Shown: piece by piece, positions 42,521 through 50,849 of the stretch | Position numbering within the stretch: position 1 is the stretch's first letter | Layout: the number at the start of each line of letters is the position of its first letter | Assembly (NCBI RefSeq): GCF_027922425.1 | Contig: NZ_BSFQ01000002.1 | Span: 186,001-250,000 of the forward strand | Reading direction: 5' to 3' | Source of the DNA: Pseudonocardia halophobica | Lineage (GTDB): Bacteria > Actinomycetota > Actinomycetes > Mycobacteriales > Pseudonocardiaceae | Length of the DNA: 64,000 bases | The notes under the pieces: model-generated | The model's input: only the letters and a program-made list of their open reading frames with translations | What the model was told of the DNA's origin: nothing | Database searches by the model: none | Program-made: the position numbers and the translations under genes

Positions 42521-43260
42521 CCGATGGCCTCCTGCCCGGACGGCGAGGCGGGGAGGTAGCGGACGCCGAGGCCGGTCAGCACGTCTCGCAGCCCGTACCG
42601 GTCGAGGCTCAGTTCTCCCTCGCGGAACGCCCGACGCGCGGCGTCCTCCTTCGCCAGCCGCGCACGGCCTGCGGTGACGGCCTCGGCCACCCGGTCCCGT
42701 GCGACGACCACCGCCCCGTCGTCGTCGGCGAGGACGGCGTCGCCCGGGTGGACGACCTCCCCGCCGATGACGACGGGGACGTTGACCGCGCCTGCGCTCG
42801 CCTTGACCGAGCCCTGGGCGCTGACCGCCGCCGACCAGACCGGGAAACCCATGGCACGCAGGTCCGCAAGGTCGCGCACGCCGGTGGTGGTGACCAGGCC
42901 CCGGACGCCACGCCGCATCAAGGCGGTCGCGAAGAGCTCACCGAAGAGGCCGTCGACGCACGGCGAGCTGGTGGTGACGACCAGCAGGTCGCCCGGGCGA
43001 CACTGCTCGACGGCAGCGTGGATCATGAGGTTGTCACCGGGGCGGCACAGCACGGTCACCGCGGTGCCGCCGGTCTTGACCCCGTCCTGCCGGGCGCGCA
43101 CGTCGGGACCGAGGTAGCCGGTGCGTCCGAGTGCCTCGTGCACGGTGGCGACGCCGTAGTCGGTGAGCGTGGCGACGTCCGCGAGGTCGGCCCGCGGCGG
43201 GTCGGTCACGATCACCCCGGTACGAGGGGTCGTGGCCGGCGTGGTGGTCGAGGTGCTCAC
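42517..43260 (-). CDS. ligK: 4-carboxy-4-hydroxy-2-oxoadipate (CHA) aldolase, HMG/RraA-like
   Basis: 247 aa from GTG 43260 (GTGA overlap with the transporter). RraA-like fold with TVHEALGRTGYLGP, GDLLVV and the metal/substrate motif GLVTTTGVRDLADL (Arg and Asp). It cleaves CHA to pyruvate and oxaloacetate, the last step of the pathway. The C-terminal helix SLDRYGLRDVL is of the class seen in 4-hydroxy-4-methyl-2-oxoglutarate aldolases. Neighbours on both sides belong to the same pathway. Confidence 0.9.
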   Translation of the reverse strand: MSTSTTTPATTPRTGVIVTDPPRADLADVATLTDYGVATVHEALGRTGYLGPDVRARQDGVKTGGTAVTVLCRPGDNLMIHAAVEQCRPGDLLVVTTSSPCVDGLFGELFATALMRRGVRGLVTTTGVRDLADLRAMGFPVWSAAVSAQGSVKASAGAVNVPVVIGGEVVHPGDAVLADDDGAVVVARDRVAEAVTAGRARLAKEDAARRAFREGELSLDRYGLRDVLTGLGVRYLPASPSGQEAIG

Positions 43261-44663
43261 GTGGTTCCTTCCTGTGGGCCGGTGGACGTCGCGGCCGCAC
43301 GGCGGGGTGCCGACGACGGGCGGGTGCGCTGGCCGAAGAGGGCGAGCACGATCGCGCCGAAGGTCCAGGTCGCGGCGATGAAGATGAAGACGCTCTGGTA
43401 GCCGCTGCCGGTGTAGAGGGCGGCGATCACGAGGGGGCCGATGGCGTTGGAAAGCCGGCCGATCCCGTAGGCCAGCCCCGTGCCCAGCGAACGTCCGCGG
43501 ATGTCGAACAGCTCGGGGGAGTACGCGTAGGCCAGCGCCGTGTAGCCCCGCTCCATCATGTTGACCAGGAACCCGAAGACCACGATGAGCACCGGGTCGA
43601 AGGTCAGGCCGTACAGCAGACCGGCGACGGCGATCGCGAGCCCGAAGACGACGAGCAGCCACTTTCGCTCGAAGCGGTCGGTGACCAGCGCCGCGAGGAG
43701 CGAGCCCAGCGGAGCGCCGACCGTGGTCAGGGCGACGTAGAAGATGGACTTCTCGACACTGAACCCCTCCGAGCTCAGCAGGGTGGGGGCCCAGCTCGAG
43801 TAGCCGAAGAAGCCGATCGTCTGGGTCACCCACAGCACCGTCAGTACCGCGGTGGGCACCAGGTAGCGGCGCTGCAACAGAATCCGCAGCGGGGCCTTCT
43901 GCGCGGGCGCGGTGGTGTCCGGTGCGGCGTGCGCCGGCTCGGGTAGCGGACCGTGCTGGACCTCGACCTCACGCTCGACCCTGCTCAGGGCGGCCTCGGC
44001 CTCGGCATACCGGCCGCGGCTCTCGTACCAGCGCGGGGACTCGACGATCTTGCGGGAGAAGACCAGGAAGGCGATCCCGAGCGCCCCCCAGAGGTAGACC
44101 AGGCGCCACGTCCAGTCCGCGAGCGGCACCACGGCGCTGGCGATCAGGTTGGTGACCGGTGTGCCGCAGATCCCGATCACGATCGCGTAGGCCTGGTACC
44201 GGCCGCGGGTAGCGGCCGGGTAGATCTCGTTGACGTAGATGACCGCGACGACGGTCATCGCGGCCAGCCCCGCGGAGGTGAGCACCCGGAACGCGCCCAT
44301 CGACACGATGTCCCAGGCCAGGGCGGAGGCCAGCGAGAACACCGAGAACCAGATCGTGGTGGCGATCAACGTGGTCTTGCGCCCGAGGCGGTCCGCCAGC
44401 CTGCCGGCGACGATCGAGCCGATGAACATGCCGACGAAGGACAGCGAGGTCACGTAGGCGACCTGGTTGACCGTCACCCCCCACAGCTTGACCAGTTTCG
44501 GTGCCGTGGTGGCGAAGGTGTTGATGTCGGCGAACTCGAAGAAGTACGCGAACGCCACCGCCACGATCGTGATCTTGTGGAAGCGGCTGATCGGCAACCG
44601 GTCCAGCCGGTTCGTGGCGTTGGTGTGCACGACGGCGCCGTCGCCGTCGGGGTGGGCGGTCAT
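43257..44663 (-). CDS. MFS transporter, aromatic-acid:H+ symporter-like
   Basis: 468 aa, 12 membrane helices with a central loop of about 60 residues. GRLADRLGRKTTL after helix 2 and the RGRYQAYAIV/ RGRSLGTGLAYG sugar-porter-like motifs are present; FAYFFEFADINTFATTAP carries the helix-1 acidic residue typical of the aromatic acid symporters (PcaK/GenK-like). ATG 44663 overlaps the ligI stop (ATGA). Uptake of gallate, protocatechuate, syringate-derived acids or PDC is inferred from the operon. Confidence 0.88.
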   Translation of the reverse strand: MTAHPDGDGAVVHTNATNRLDRLPISRFHKITIVAVAFAYFFEFADINTFATTAPKLVKLWGVTVNQVAYVTSLSFVGMFIGSIVAGRLADRLGRKTTLIATTIWFSVFSLASALAWDIVSMGAFRVLTSAGLAAMTVVAVIYVNEIYPAATRGRYQAYAIVIGICGTPVTNLIASAVVPLADWTWRLVYLWGALGIAFLVFSRKIVESPRWYESRGRYAEAEAALSRVEREVEVQHGPLPEPAHAAPDTTAPAQKAPLRILLQRRYLVPTAVLTVLWVTQTIGFFGYSSWAPTLLSSEGFSVEKSIFYVALTTVGAPLGSLLAALVTDRFERKWLLVVFGLAIAVAGLLYGLTFDPVLIVVFGFLVNMMERGYTALAYAYSPELFDIRGRSLGTGLAYGIGRLSNAIGPLVIAALYTGSGYQSVFIFIAATWTFGAIVLALFGQRTRPSSAPRRAAATSTGPQEGTT

Positions 44664-45604
44664 GCCGTCTCCTCCGGCCAGTACAAGGCCATGGGGTTGT
44701 CCACGAGCAGCTGTCGGCGCTGCTCGGCGGTGTCGGTGACGTGGGCGAGGTGGTCCACGAGCAGCCCGTCGTCGGGCATGTGGTCGGTCAGGTTCGGGTG
44801 CGGCCAGTCGGTGCCCCACAGCGTCCGGTCCCCGAACTCCGCGAGGACCTTGCGGGCGAAGGGGACGACGTCGGTGTAGGCGCGGCGCTGACCGTCGACG
44901 GCCGCCGGGCCGGTGACGGACAACCGCTCCGGGCAGCTGATCTTGACCCAGGACCGGTGCTGGTCGGCGAAGCGCAGGAAGCGTGCGAACTCCGGACCGT
45001 CCGGGTCGCGGGTGACGTCCGGTCGACCCATGTGGTCGATCACCAGCGGCACCGGCAGCGTCCCGAAGAAGTCCGCCAGGTCGGCGAGGTCGGCGGCCTC
45101 GAAGTAGACGACGACGTGCCAGCCGAGCGGAGCGATCCTGGCGGCGATACGCGCGAGGGCATCGGTGGGGGAGGCGTCGACCAGCCGTCGGACGAAATTG
45201 AACCGGACCCCGCGCACGCCGGCTTCGTGCAGCGCGGTCAGCTCGGCGTCGGCGACGTCGGGTCGGACGGTGGCGACCCCACGTGTACGGCCCGCCGCCG
45301 AGCGGACGGCATCGACCATTGCGCGGTTGTCCGCGCCGTGGCACGTCGCCTGGACGACCACGCGACGGCTGATCCCGAGCCGGTCGTGCAGCGCCTGCAG
45401 GTCCTCCTTGCCGGCGTCGCACGGCGTGTACTTGCGTTCCGGGGCGAACGGGAAGGTCGCGGCGGGCCCGAAGACGTGACAGTGCGCGTCGACCGCGCCG
45501 ACCGGCAGATCCAGCGCCGGCGTCGACGGTGCCGGATGGGGCGCGAGCCAGCCAGGGGTGACCCCGGGGAGGGCCGAATCCGGCGGCGTCGTGTCGGTGG
45601 GCAA
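44660..45604 (-). CDS. ligI: 2-pyrone-4,6-dicarboxylate lactonase
   Basis: 314 aa starting at TTG 45604 (GAGGAGG upstream). Amidohydrolase fold with VDAHCHVFGPAATFPFAPER, QATCHGADNRAM, GVRFNF, VIDHMGRPD and WGTDWPHPN, all LigI motifs for metal-independent hydrolysis of PDC to 4-oxalomesaconate. It is the first gene of the five-gene overlapping run; two inverted repeats lie 72-109 bp upstream. No PDC-forming dehydrogenase (LigC) or dioxygenase is in the window, so PDC may come directly from gallate cleavage or from outside. Confidence 0.92.
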   Translation of the reverse strand: MPTDTTPPDSALPGVTPGWLAPHPAPSTPALDLPVGAVDAHCHVFGPAATFPFAPERKYTPCDAGKEDLQALHDRLGISRRVVVQATCHGADNRAMVDAVRSAAGRTRGVATVRPDVADAELTALHEAGVRGVRFNFVRRLVDASPTDALARIAARIAPLGWHVVVYFEAADLADLADFFGTLPVPLVIDHMGRPDVTRDPDGPEFARFLRFADQHRSWVKISCPERLSVTGPAAVDGQRRAYTDVVPFARKVLAEFGDRTLWGTDWPHPNLTDHMPDDGLLVDHLAHVTDTAEQRRQLLVDNPMALYWPEETA

Positions 45605-45675
45605 CTCTGGCCTCCTCTGCGAACGAGACGTCGTGGACGTCCGGTGCAGAGGGACCGTACGTGGGCGCCACCTCT

Positions 45676-45692
45676 CTACACAAGATGTGTAG
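45676..45692. promoter_or_regulatory. 17-bp inverted repeat upstream of ligI
   Basis: CTACACA-AGA-TGTGTAG, perfect 7-bp arms, immediately beside the GntR-type palindrome. The sequence is AT-rich for this genome and lies about 72 bp upstream of the ligI start. Either a second operator or part of the promoter. Confidence 0.5.
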
Positions 45693-45693
45693 C

Positions 45694-45713
45694 AAGATTG
45701 TTAACAATTTTGC
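45694..45713. promoter_or_regulatory. GntR/FCD-type operator upstream of ligI
   Basis: CAAGATTGTTAACAATTTTG contains the perfect 12-bp palindrome ATTGTTAACAAT (45697-45708). A related copy at 40604 precedes ligJ. Confidence 0.62.
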
Positions 45714-45794
45714 GGACGCTCGAGGGCGAGATTGCCGGGTCGGAACCGGGCCTGCCGCTGCACAAAGTCGCGTTCGACCTGCCGAGCCGCGCCG

Positions 45795-45869
45795 CTGCTC
45801 CCCGTCCTCGAGCATGATCCGCAGCTCCATCTTCGCCAGGTGCTGGCCGATGCACCTGTGTGGGCCGCC
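45795..45869 (-). pseudogene. cytochrome P450 C-terminal fragment
   Basis: The minus strand encodes GGPHRCIGQHLAKMELRIML, which is the P450 Cys-ligand loop (HRCxG) and L-helix start (LAKMELRI). No other part of a P450 is found beside it; the reading frame then degenerates, with a possible tail (QVERDFVQRQARF) in another frame. It is a remnant. Confidence 0.6.
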
Positions 45870-45911
45870 TTGCGCGGCCCGATCGACAGCACGCAGATCG
45901 GCACCACGCTG

Positions 45912-46472
45912 ATGCACGACCTCGTGCTCGGCCCGGACCTGGAGCGGCAGTACTCGCTGTGCGGGGACCCGACCGACCTGTCCAGTTGGCGGCTGGGCGT
46001 CCTGCGTGAGCCCGAGAGCCGTGGCGGCTCGGCTCACGTCCACGAGCGGCTGGCCGTCGGCGACCAGGTCGTGTGCCGCGGGCCGCGGAACAACTTCGCC
46101 CTGGTCGAGGCGGCGGACTACCTGTTCGTCGCAGGCGGCATCGGGATCACCCCGATCCTGCCGATGATCGCGGCCTGCGAGGCCGCCGGGAAGCCGTGGC
46201 GGCTGTTCTACGGCGGACGCCACGAGTCCACGATGGCGTTCCGTGGGGAGCTCGCAGCCTACGGCGAGCGGGTCACGTTCTGGCCGCAGTACACCCACGG
46301 GATCCTCGACCTCGCCACCATCCTGGGCACCCCCGCCGCGGACACCGCGATCTACTGCTGCTCGATCTCTGACGGGTTCGCTCAACCCGTGACATCACGG
46401 CAGCCCCCGTCCACCGGGCAGCTCCGCTCCGGGACGAGCCAACAGCCACCCTGGCTGTTCTTCCTCGAGTGA
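45912..46472 (+). pseudogene. truncated ferredoxin/oxygenase reductase (VanB/phthalate reductase type)
   Basis: Recognisable part: HDLVLGPDLERQYSLCGDP (FMN or FAD motif RxYS-L), FVAGGIGITPILPMI (nucleotide-binding GGIGITP), WRLFYGGRHESTMAF and DTAIYCC. The N-terminal ~25 residues are missing. After IYCC, where the GP-x-x-L motif and the [2Fe-2S] domain should follow, the frame turns to unrelated sequence and stops at 46472. It is a non-functional piece, with the P450 fragment on the opposite strand nearby. Confidence 0.7.
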
Positions 46473-46531
46473 CCGGCTGAGCTGACCGAGTCGGTGGCCG
46501 TCTTCCTTCAGCGGGCCGACCTCGACCGGCG

Positions 46532-48286
46532 TCAGGCCAGCGGTGGGGTGCGGTCCAGCACGTAGGAGCCCGGCGCCGGCTCCAGCGGTGGGTGGTTGGC
46601 GTTGCCGCCCGTGGCGGGGGCCGGCCGTTCGTCGCCCGACCTTTCCAGGAGCCAGTCGGCCCAGGCCTCCCACCACGTCCCCTGGCGCCTCTCCGCGGTG
46701 GCGCGCCAGTGCTCGGGGCCGTGCGAGGGGTCCCCGCCGATGAAGTAGCTGGCCTTCGGGTTGCCGGGCGGGTTGACCAGGCTGGCGATGTGGCCCGCGT
46801 TGCTCAGCACGTAGGTGCTCGGACCGCTCACCAGCTCGGTCGTCCGGTAACACCCGGTCCAGGGGGTGAGGTGGTCGTTGAGGGCTCCGGTGACGAACAC
46901 CGGCACGGTGATCTTGCCGAGATCGATCGGCGTTCCCAGCACCTCGAGGTGTCCCTCGGCGAGGGTGTTGGACCGGAAGATGTCGAGGAACTCCGAGTGC
47001 AGTGCTGCGGGGAGGTTCGTCCCGTCGGCGTTCCAGGCCAGGATGTCGAAGACCGGGGGACGTTCGCCCATCAGCCAGTTGTTGACGACGTAGTTGAAGA
47101 TGAGGTCGTCGGGGCGCATCCAGCTGAACACCGTGCCCAACGACCGGGCGGTGATCACCCCGCGGCGCTGCGAGTCCGCCCGGGCCATCTCCAACGCCCG
47201 CGGGGCGGAGAAGGCGCCGAGCGGCGCCCGGACGCCGAAGTCCAGCAAGGTGACGCCGTAGGACGCGGAGTGGATGGTGTGCTCGCCCTGCGCGGCGAGG
47301 TGGCCCAGGACGACCGACTGGAGGATGCCTCCGGCGCAGAAGCCGAGGGTGTTGACGTCCTCGACGCCTGCCACGTCCTTGATGACCTCGCAGGCGCTGA
47401 GGATCCGCCGGGCGTAGGTGTCGATGTTCCAGTCCGCCTGTTCGGCGGTCGGGTTGCGCCAGCTGAGCATGAACACGCGAAGCCCGCGGCTCGTCGCGTA
47501 CTCCACGAAGCTGCGTCCCGGCCGTAGGTCCAGGAAGTAGTACCGGCCGATGGGCGGCGGGACGACCAGCAAGGGCCGTTCCCGGACGGTCGGGGTGCTC
47601 GGCCGGTACTCGATGAGCTCGGCCACCTCGTCCCGGTGGATGACGTCGCCCGGGGTGAGGGCCAGGTCCTCGCCCACCGTGAAGGCACTGCGATCGACCT
47701 GCGAGGGCAGCCCGCCGTTGTGCCGGACGTCGTGCGCGAACTGGCGGGCCCCGCGCACGAGGCTGGCCCCCGCGGTGTCGAAGGCCCGCTTCAGCGCCGC
47801 GGGGTTCATCGGCAGCTGGTTGGTCGGCGACAGCGCGCTGGTCAGCGCGGACACGGCGAACCGGGCCCGCTCGACGTCGTGCCAGTCCGCGGAGCCCTTC
47901 TCGTACTCGTCGACCAGGCGGCCCAGCTCGGCCCCCAGGGCGAGGTAGCCCTGACCCAGCCGCCGGAAGATCGGGTTCAACGACCAGGCCGGATCGACGA
48001 AGCGCTTGTCCTTCGGGTGGGGCGTGTGCTCGTCGGTCCCGCGCGCGATCGACACCAGGTCCCGGACGAGCCGTCCGGCACCCCGGGTGACGGGCCCCGG
48101 CTGCGCGAACGCCGAGGTGATTCCCTTCAGGATCCCGGCGACCGACGGGATGCCGACCGCCTCGCCTCCCTCGACCACGCCGAGCGCATCGGCCTCGTCA
48201 GCGGGAACGGGCTCGGTCACCGGTCCGGGCCGCGCCGGCGGGGTGGTCCGCTCCTCGTGGGCGCGGCCGGGCACTGCCTTGGTCAT
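46532..48286 (-). CDS. phaC: polyhydroxyalkanoate synthase
   Basis: 584 aa. The alpha/beta synthase core has the modified lipase box GFCAGG with catalytic C317, a general Asp in GALNDHLTPW and the His in SNAGHIASL. LSWRNPTAEQADW and the C-terminal WWEAWADWLLERSG are typical of single-chain (class I/II) synthases. It polymerises 3-hydroxyacyl-CoA into PHA granules. It follows phaZ by 40 bp on the same strand, a synthesis/mobilisation pair. No phaA, phaB or phasin gene is in the window. Confidence 0.92.
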   Translation of the reverse strand: MTKAVPGRAHEERTTPPARPGPVTEPVPADEADALGVVEGGEAVGIPSVAGILKGITSAFAQPGPVTRGAGRLVRDLVSIARGTDEHTPHPKDKRFVDPAWSLNPIFRRLGQGYLALGAELGRLVDEYEKGSADWHDVERARFAVSALTSALSPTNQLPMNPAALKRAFDTAGASLVRGARQFAHDVRHNGGLPSQVDRSAFTVGEDLALTPGDVIHRDEVAELIEYRPSTPTVRERPLLVVPPPIGRYYFLDLRPGRSFVEYATSRGLRVFMLSWRNPTAEQADWNIDTYARRILSACEVIKDVAGVEDVNTLGFCAGGILQSVVLGHLAAQGEHTIHSASYGVTLLDFGVRAPLGAFSAPRALEMARADSQRRGVITARSLGTVFSWMRPDDLIFNYVVNNWLMGERPPVFDILAWNADGTNLPAALHSEFLDIFRSNTLAEGHLEVLGTPIDLGKITVPVFVTGALNDHLTPWTGCYRTTELVSGPSTYVLSNAGHIASLVNPPGNPKASYFIGGDPSHGPEHWRATAERRQGTWWEAWADWLLERSGDERPAPATGGNANHPPLEPAPGSYVLDRTPPLA

Positions 48287-48326
48287 CGAGCGGCTCCCAT
48301 CCTCGCGTACTGGGGCGACTTTCGAG

Positions 48327-49562
48327 CTAGGACGCTGTGCGGGCGGCCGAGCGGGCCGCGACGAAGTCCCGGATCACCGGGTAGATCTCCTCGTTCCAAC
48401 GGGAGCCCGCGAACACCCCGTAGTGCCCGACGCCCGGCTGCAGGTGGTGGTGGTGATCCCTCGTGGGGAGCCCGGTGCACAACCCATGGGCCGCCTCGGT
48501 CTGCCCGGGCGAGCACAGGTCGTCGTCGGCTCCTTCGACGGTGAGCAGGGCGGTCCTTCTGATGAGGGAGAGATCGACCTGCTGCCCGCGCCAGACGAAC
48601 TCGCCGCGGGGGAGGGCGTGCTCCATGAAGACGTGCTGCAGGGTCTCGAGGTAGAACTCGGCCGGCACGTCCATGACCGCGCCGTACTCGTCGTAGAAGC
48701 CGCGGATCCGCGCTGCGGTCGCGCCGTCACCCGCGACCAGCGCGCGGTAGAGCTGGACGTGCGAGCTCAGGTGCCGCCGCGTGTTCATCGACATGAACGC
48801 CGTCAGCTGCGCCAGCCCCGGGTACACGCGCCGCCCGGCACCGGCGTACCGGCGGGGCACCCGCGAGACGAGGAACCGCTCGTAGAACGACAGCGGACGC
48901 CGCTCGGCGATCTCGTTGATCTTGTTGGGGTTCACCCGGGTGTCGATGGGGCCCGCCATGAGCGTGAGGCTGCGCGGCTGGGCGGGATCCTCCGCCCGTG
49001 CGAGCACGGCGACGGCCGCGAGCACCAGCGGGGCCGGCTGGCACACGGCCAGTGCGTGGTGGCCCGGGCCGAGGTGGCGCATCGCCGCCAGTACGTGGTC
49101 GATGTACTCGTCGAGCCCGAAGCGGCCCTCGTCGACCGGGATGTCCCGGGCGTTGTGCCAGTCCAGCACGTAGACGTCGTGATCGGCCAGCAGCGTGCGG
49201 ACCGTGGGCCGCAGCAACGTGGCGAAATGCCCGGAGATCGGCCCCACCAGCAGCGTCGGCGTCCTCCCGGTCATCCCGGGCGTGGCGAAATGCAGCAAGG
49301 TGGCGAACGGTGTGGTCAGCACGGGCCGGACATCGACCTCAACGGCCTCGCCTGCGACCGTGATCGACTCGATGGCCCAGTCGGGACGGACGTGGGTGGG
49401 ACGGCTGCGCGCGAGAATCTCGCTGACGGCCTTGAGGCTGCGGGTCCCGGCAAGCTCCGCGACCGGCGCGGGCAGGCCCGACAGGCCGCGACGGAGGAGC
49501 TCGGACGACATCCGCGCCGGCTCGGTCAACCGCCGATGCCATTCGTATACGGGGTAGAGCAT
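48327..49562 (-). CDS. phaZ: intracellular polyhydroxyalkanoate depolymerase
   Basis: 411 aa, ATG 49562 (GGAGC upstream). Starts MLYPVYEWHRRLTEPAR, as intracellular PHB depolymerases do. The nucleophile is C174 in AVCQPAPLVLAAV (Cys instead of Ser, as in PhaZa1-type enzymes), with DWHNARDIP before it, an Asp in GADDDLCSPGQ and His in GVGHYGVFAG. It lacks a signal peptide. It degrades native granules to 3-hydroxy acids; operon with phaC. Confidence 0.92.
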   Translation of the reverse strand: MLYPVYEWHRRLTEPARMSSELLRRGLSGLPAPVAELAGTRSLKAVSEILARSRPTHVRPDWAIESITVAGEAVEVDVRPVLTTPFATLLHFATPGMTGRTPTLLVGPISGHFATLLRPTVRTLLADHDVYVLDWHNARDIPVDEGRFGLDEYIDHVLAAMRHLGPGHHALAVCQPAPLVLAAVAVLARAEDPAQPRSLTLMAGPIDTRVNPNKINEIAERRPLSFYERFLVSRVPRRYAGAGRRVYPGLAQLTAFMSMNTRRHLSSHVQLYRALVAGDGATAARIRGFYDEYGAVMDVPAEFYLETLQHVFMEHALPRGEFVWRGQQVDLSLIRRTALLTVEGADDDLCSPGQTEAAHGLCTGLPTRDHHHHLQPGVGHYGVFAGSRWNEEIYPVIRDFVAARSAARTAS

Positions 49563-50191
49563 CTGCCCGAGCTCCGTTCGTTATGCGACCTGCGTCACAG
49601 AGAACGGTAACTGAGCGTCGCGCCATCGACCACCGCTGTGGCGACAAATCGATCATCCCCGGTGCCGTTCCAGCTCGCGCACGTCGCCGGGATGCACACA
49701 CGCCCGAGGTCAGGACGCACTCCATCGGGACCACCCCGACCACGGCCACGGAGGCGACCCCTTTGCCGCGCGGTCGCTCAGGTTGAGGGCGGTCGGTACC
49801 CGCTGGTGTTGGCTTCGCTGCCTGGTTGGCGTGGCTGCTCCCGGTCGTGGTCGACGCCGGCGCGCTGTGGGGTCGTCGGTGTGGCTCGGCGGCTGGGCCG
49901 CCGAGCCCGCCCGGCCTTCGCCCGGGCCCTCGCAGTCGGGCTGCTGACGCTGCTGTCGGTCGCGGCGAACGCACTCGGCGACGGCCTGGAGGCGCACGGG
50001 CCGACGCCGCCCTGATGGGTCGTCGACGATCGCAGGTCCTTGTCGGCGAGCGGCCGGCCGAGGCCGGGAACCGGGCCGTCCCCGGCCACCGAGGCCTCGG
50101 TGGCCAGGCTGCGTGCGGCCGAGACCGAGACCTCAGTGACCCGCGACGCAATCGGCGGAGTGACGTCGGGTGTGGTGGGTACGTTCCCGGG
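49563..50191. other. 629-bp gap with no supported gene
   Basis: Open frames exist on both strands, but none shows a known family, a good ribosome site and steady third-position bias together. A short hydrophobic stretch (ALAVGLLTLLSVAANAL, plus strand, ending 50015) could be a membrane-protein remnant. Confidence 0.4.
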
Positions 50192-50401
50192 ATGTCTGAG
50201 CGCACTGCGCACCTGCTGACCCCGACCGGGGTCCGCACGCTCTTCTTCGAGACCGTCCCTGCCGGGGACGGCACCTTCCAGCTGGCCGCCTCCGAGCCGT
50301 TCTCGATGGCGCAGGGCGATGTTCTGAACTTCGGCGAAGTCGGGCTGACTCTCGGCGACTACCTCAACTTCCGCACCTTGGGCACCTTCACCGACGAGTA
50401 G
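50192..50401 (+). CDS. small hypothetical protein
   Basis: 69 aa from ATG 50192 (MSERTAHLLTPTGVRTLFF...). The sequence alternates strands and turns (TFQLAASEPFSMAQGDVLNF; VGLTLGDYLNFRTLGTF), suggesting a compact beta protein. Codon bias is good, but no clear ribosome site is seen and the frame extends upstream. No family is recognised. Confidence 0.5.
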   Translation: MSERTAHLLTPTGVRTLFFETVPAGDGTFQLAASEPFSMAQGDVLNFGEVGLTLGDYLNFRTLGTFTDE

Positions 50402-50459
50402 GCGGACCTCACCCGGGCCGGAGCCCGCCGGGGCGTACCCCGACGGGCAGTGAGATGAC

Positions 50460-50768
50460 GACGGCTCACCACGACCGGCACGTAGTCGTGGCGCCCGACG
50501 GGGTGGAGTCCGGGGTGGGCAACGGCAGCGGTCAGGGAATGGAGGGGTGGTCGGGGACCGGGTCGTCGGCACCTACCTTCACGGACCCGTCCTCGCCCGC
50601 AACCCCGCCCTGCGGATCTGCTGCTGGAGTGGGCCGTCGCCATTTCCTCCCGGCCGTCGCGTGATCGTCGTCCTCTCCCTCTTGCCGCTGGTCCGCGAGC
50701 TGTACAAGGAGCGCCGACGCGACCGGCTGACACCGACCACGGCAGCCGGCGATTCCTTCCTGCGGTGA
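50460..50768 (+). pseudogene. decayed C-terminus of a GatD-like glutamine amidotransferase
   Basis: GVGNGSGQGMEG in one frame and DRVVGTYLHGPVLARNPAL in the next are the class I GATase (MurT/GatD, CobB/CobQ-like) C-terminal motifs, with the catalytic H in TYLHGP. A one-base loss after NPAL would restore ADLLLEWAV; the end LPLVRELYKERRR returns to the first frame. At least two shifts mean it is a relic. No murT is nearby. Confidence 0.65.
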
Positions 50769-50849
50769 CGGAGGTCTGCATGGTCGACAGTGCGTTCCGC
50801 CGGGAGGCCGGCGGGACGAGGTGAACCGAGGAGAGGGGAGCCGATCGCC

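Noticed and set aside
43257..46385. A 1042-codon minus-strand frame spanning the MFS gene and the region upstream.
   Set aside because: Only the MFS part (43257-44663) is real; the ligI gene occupies another frame over the same stretch. One upstream piece is the P450 fragment, noted separately.
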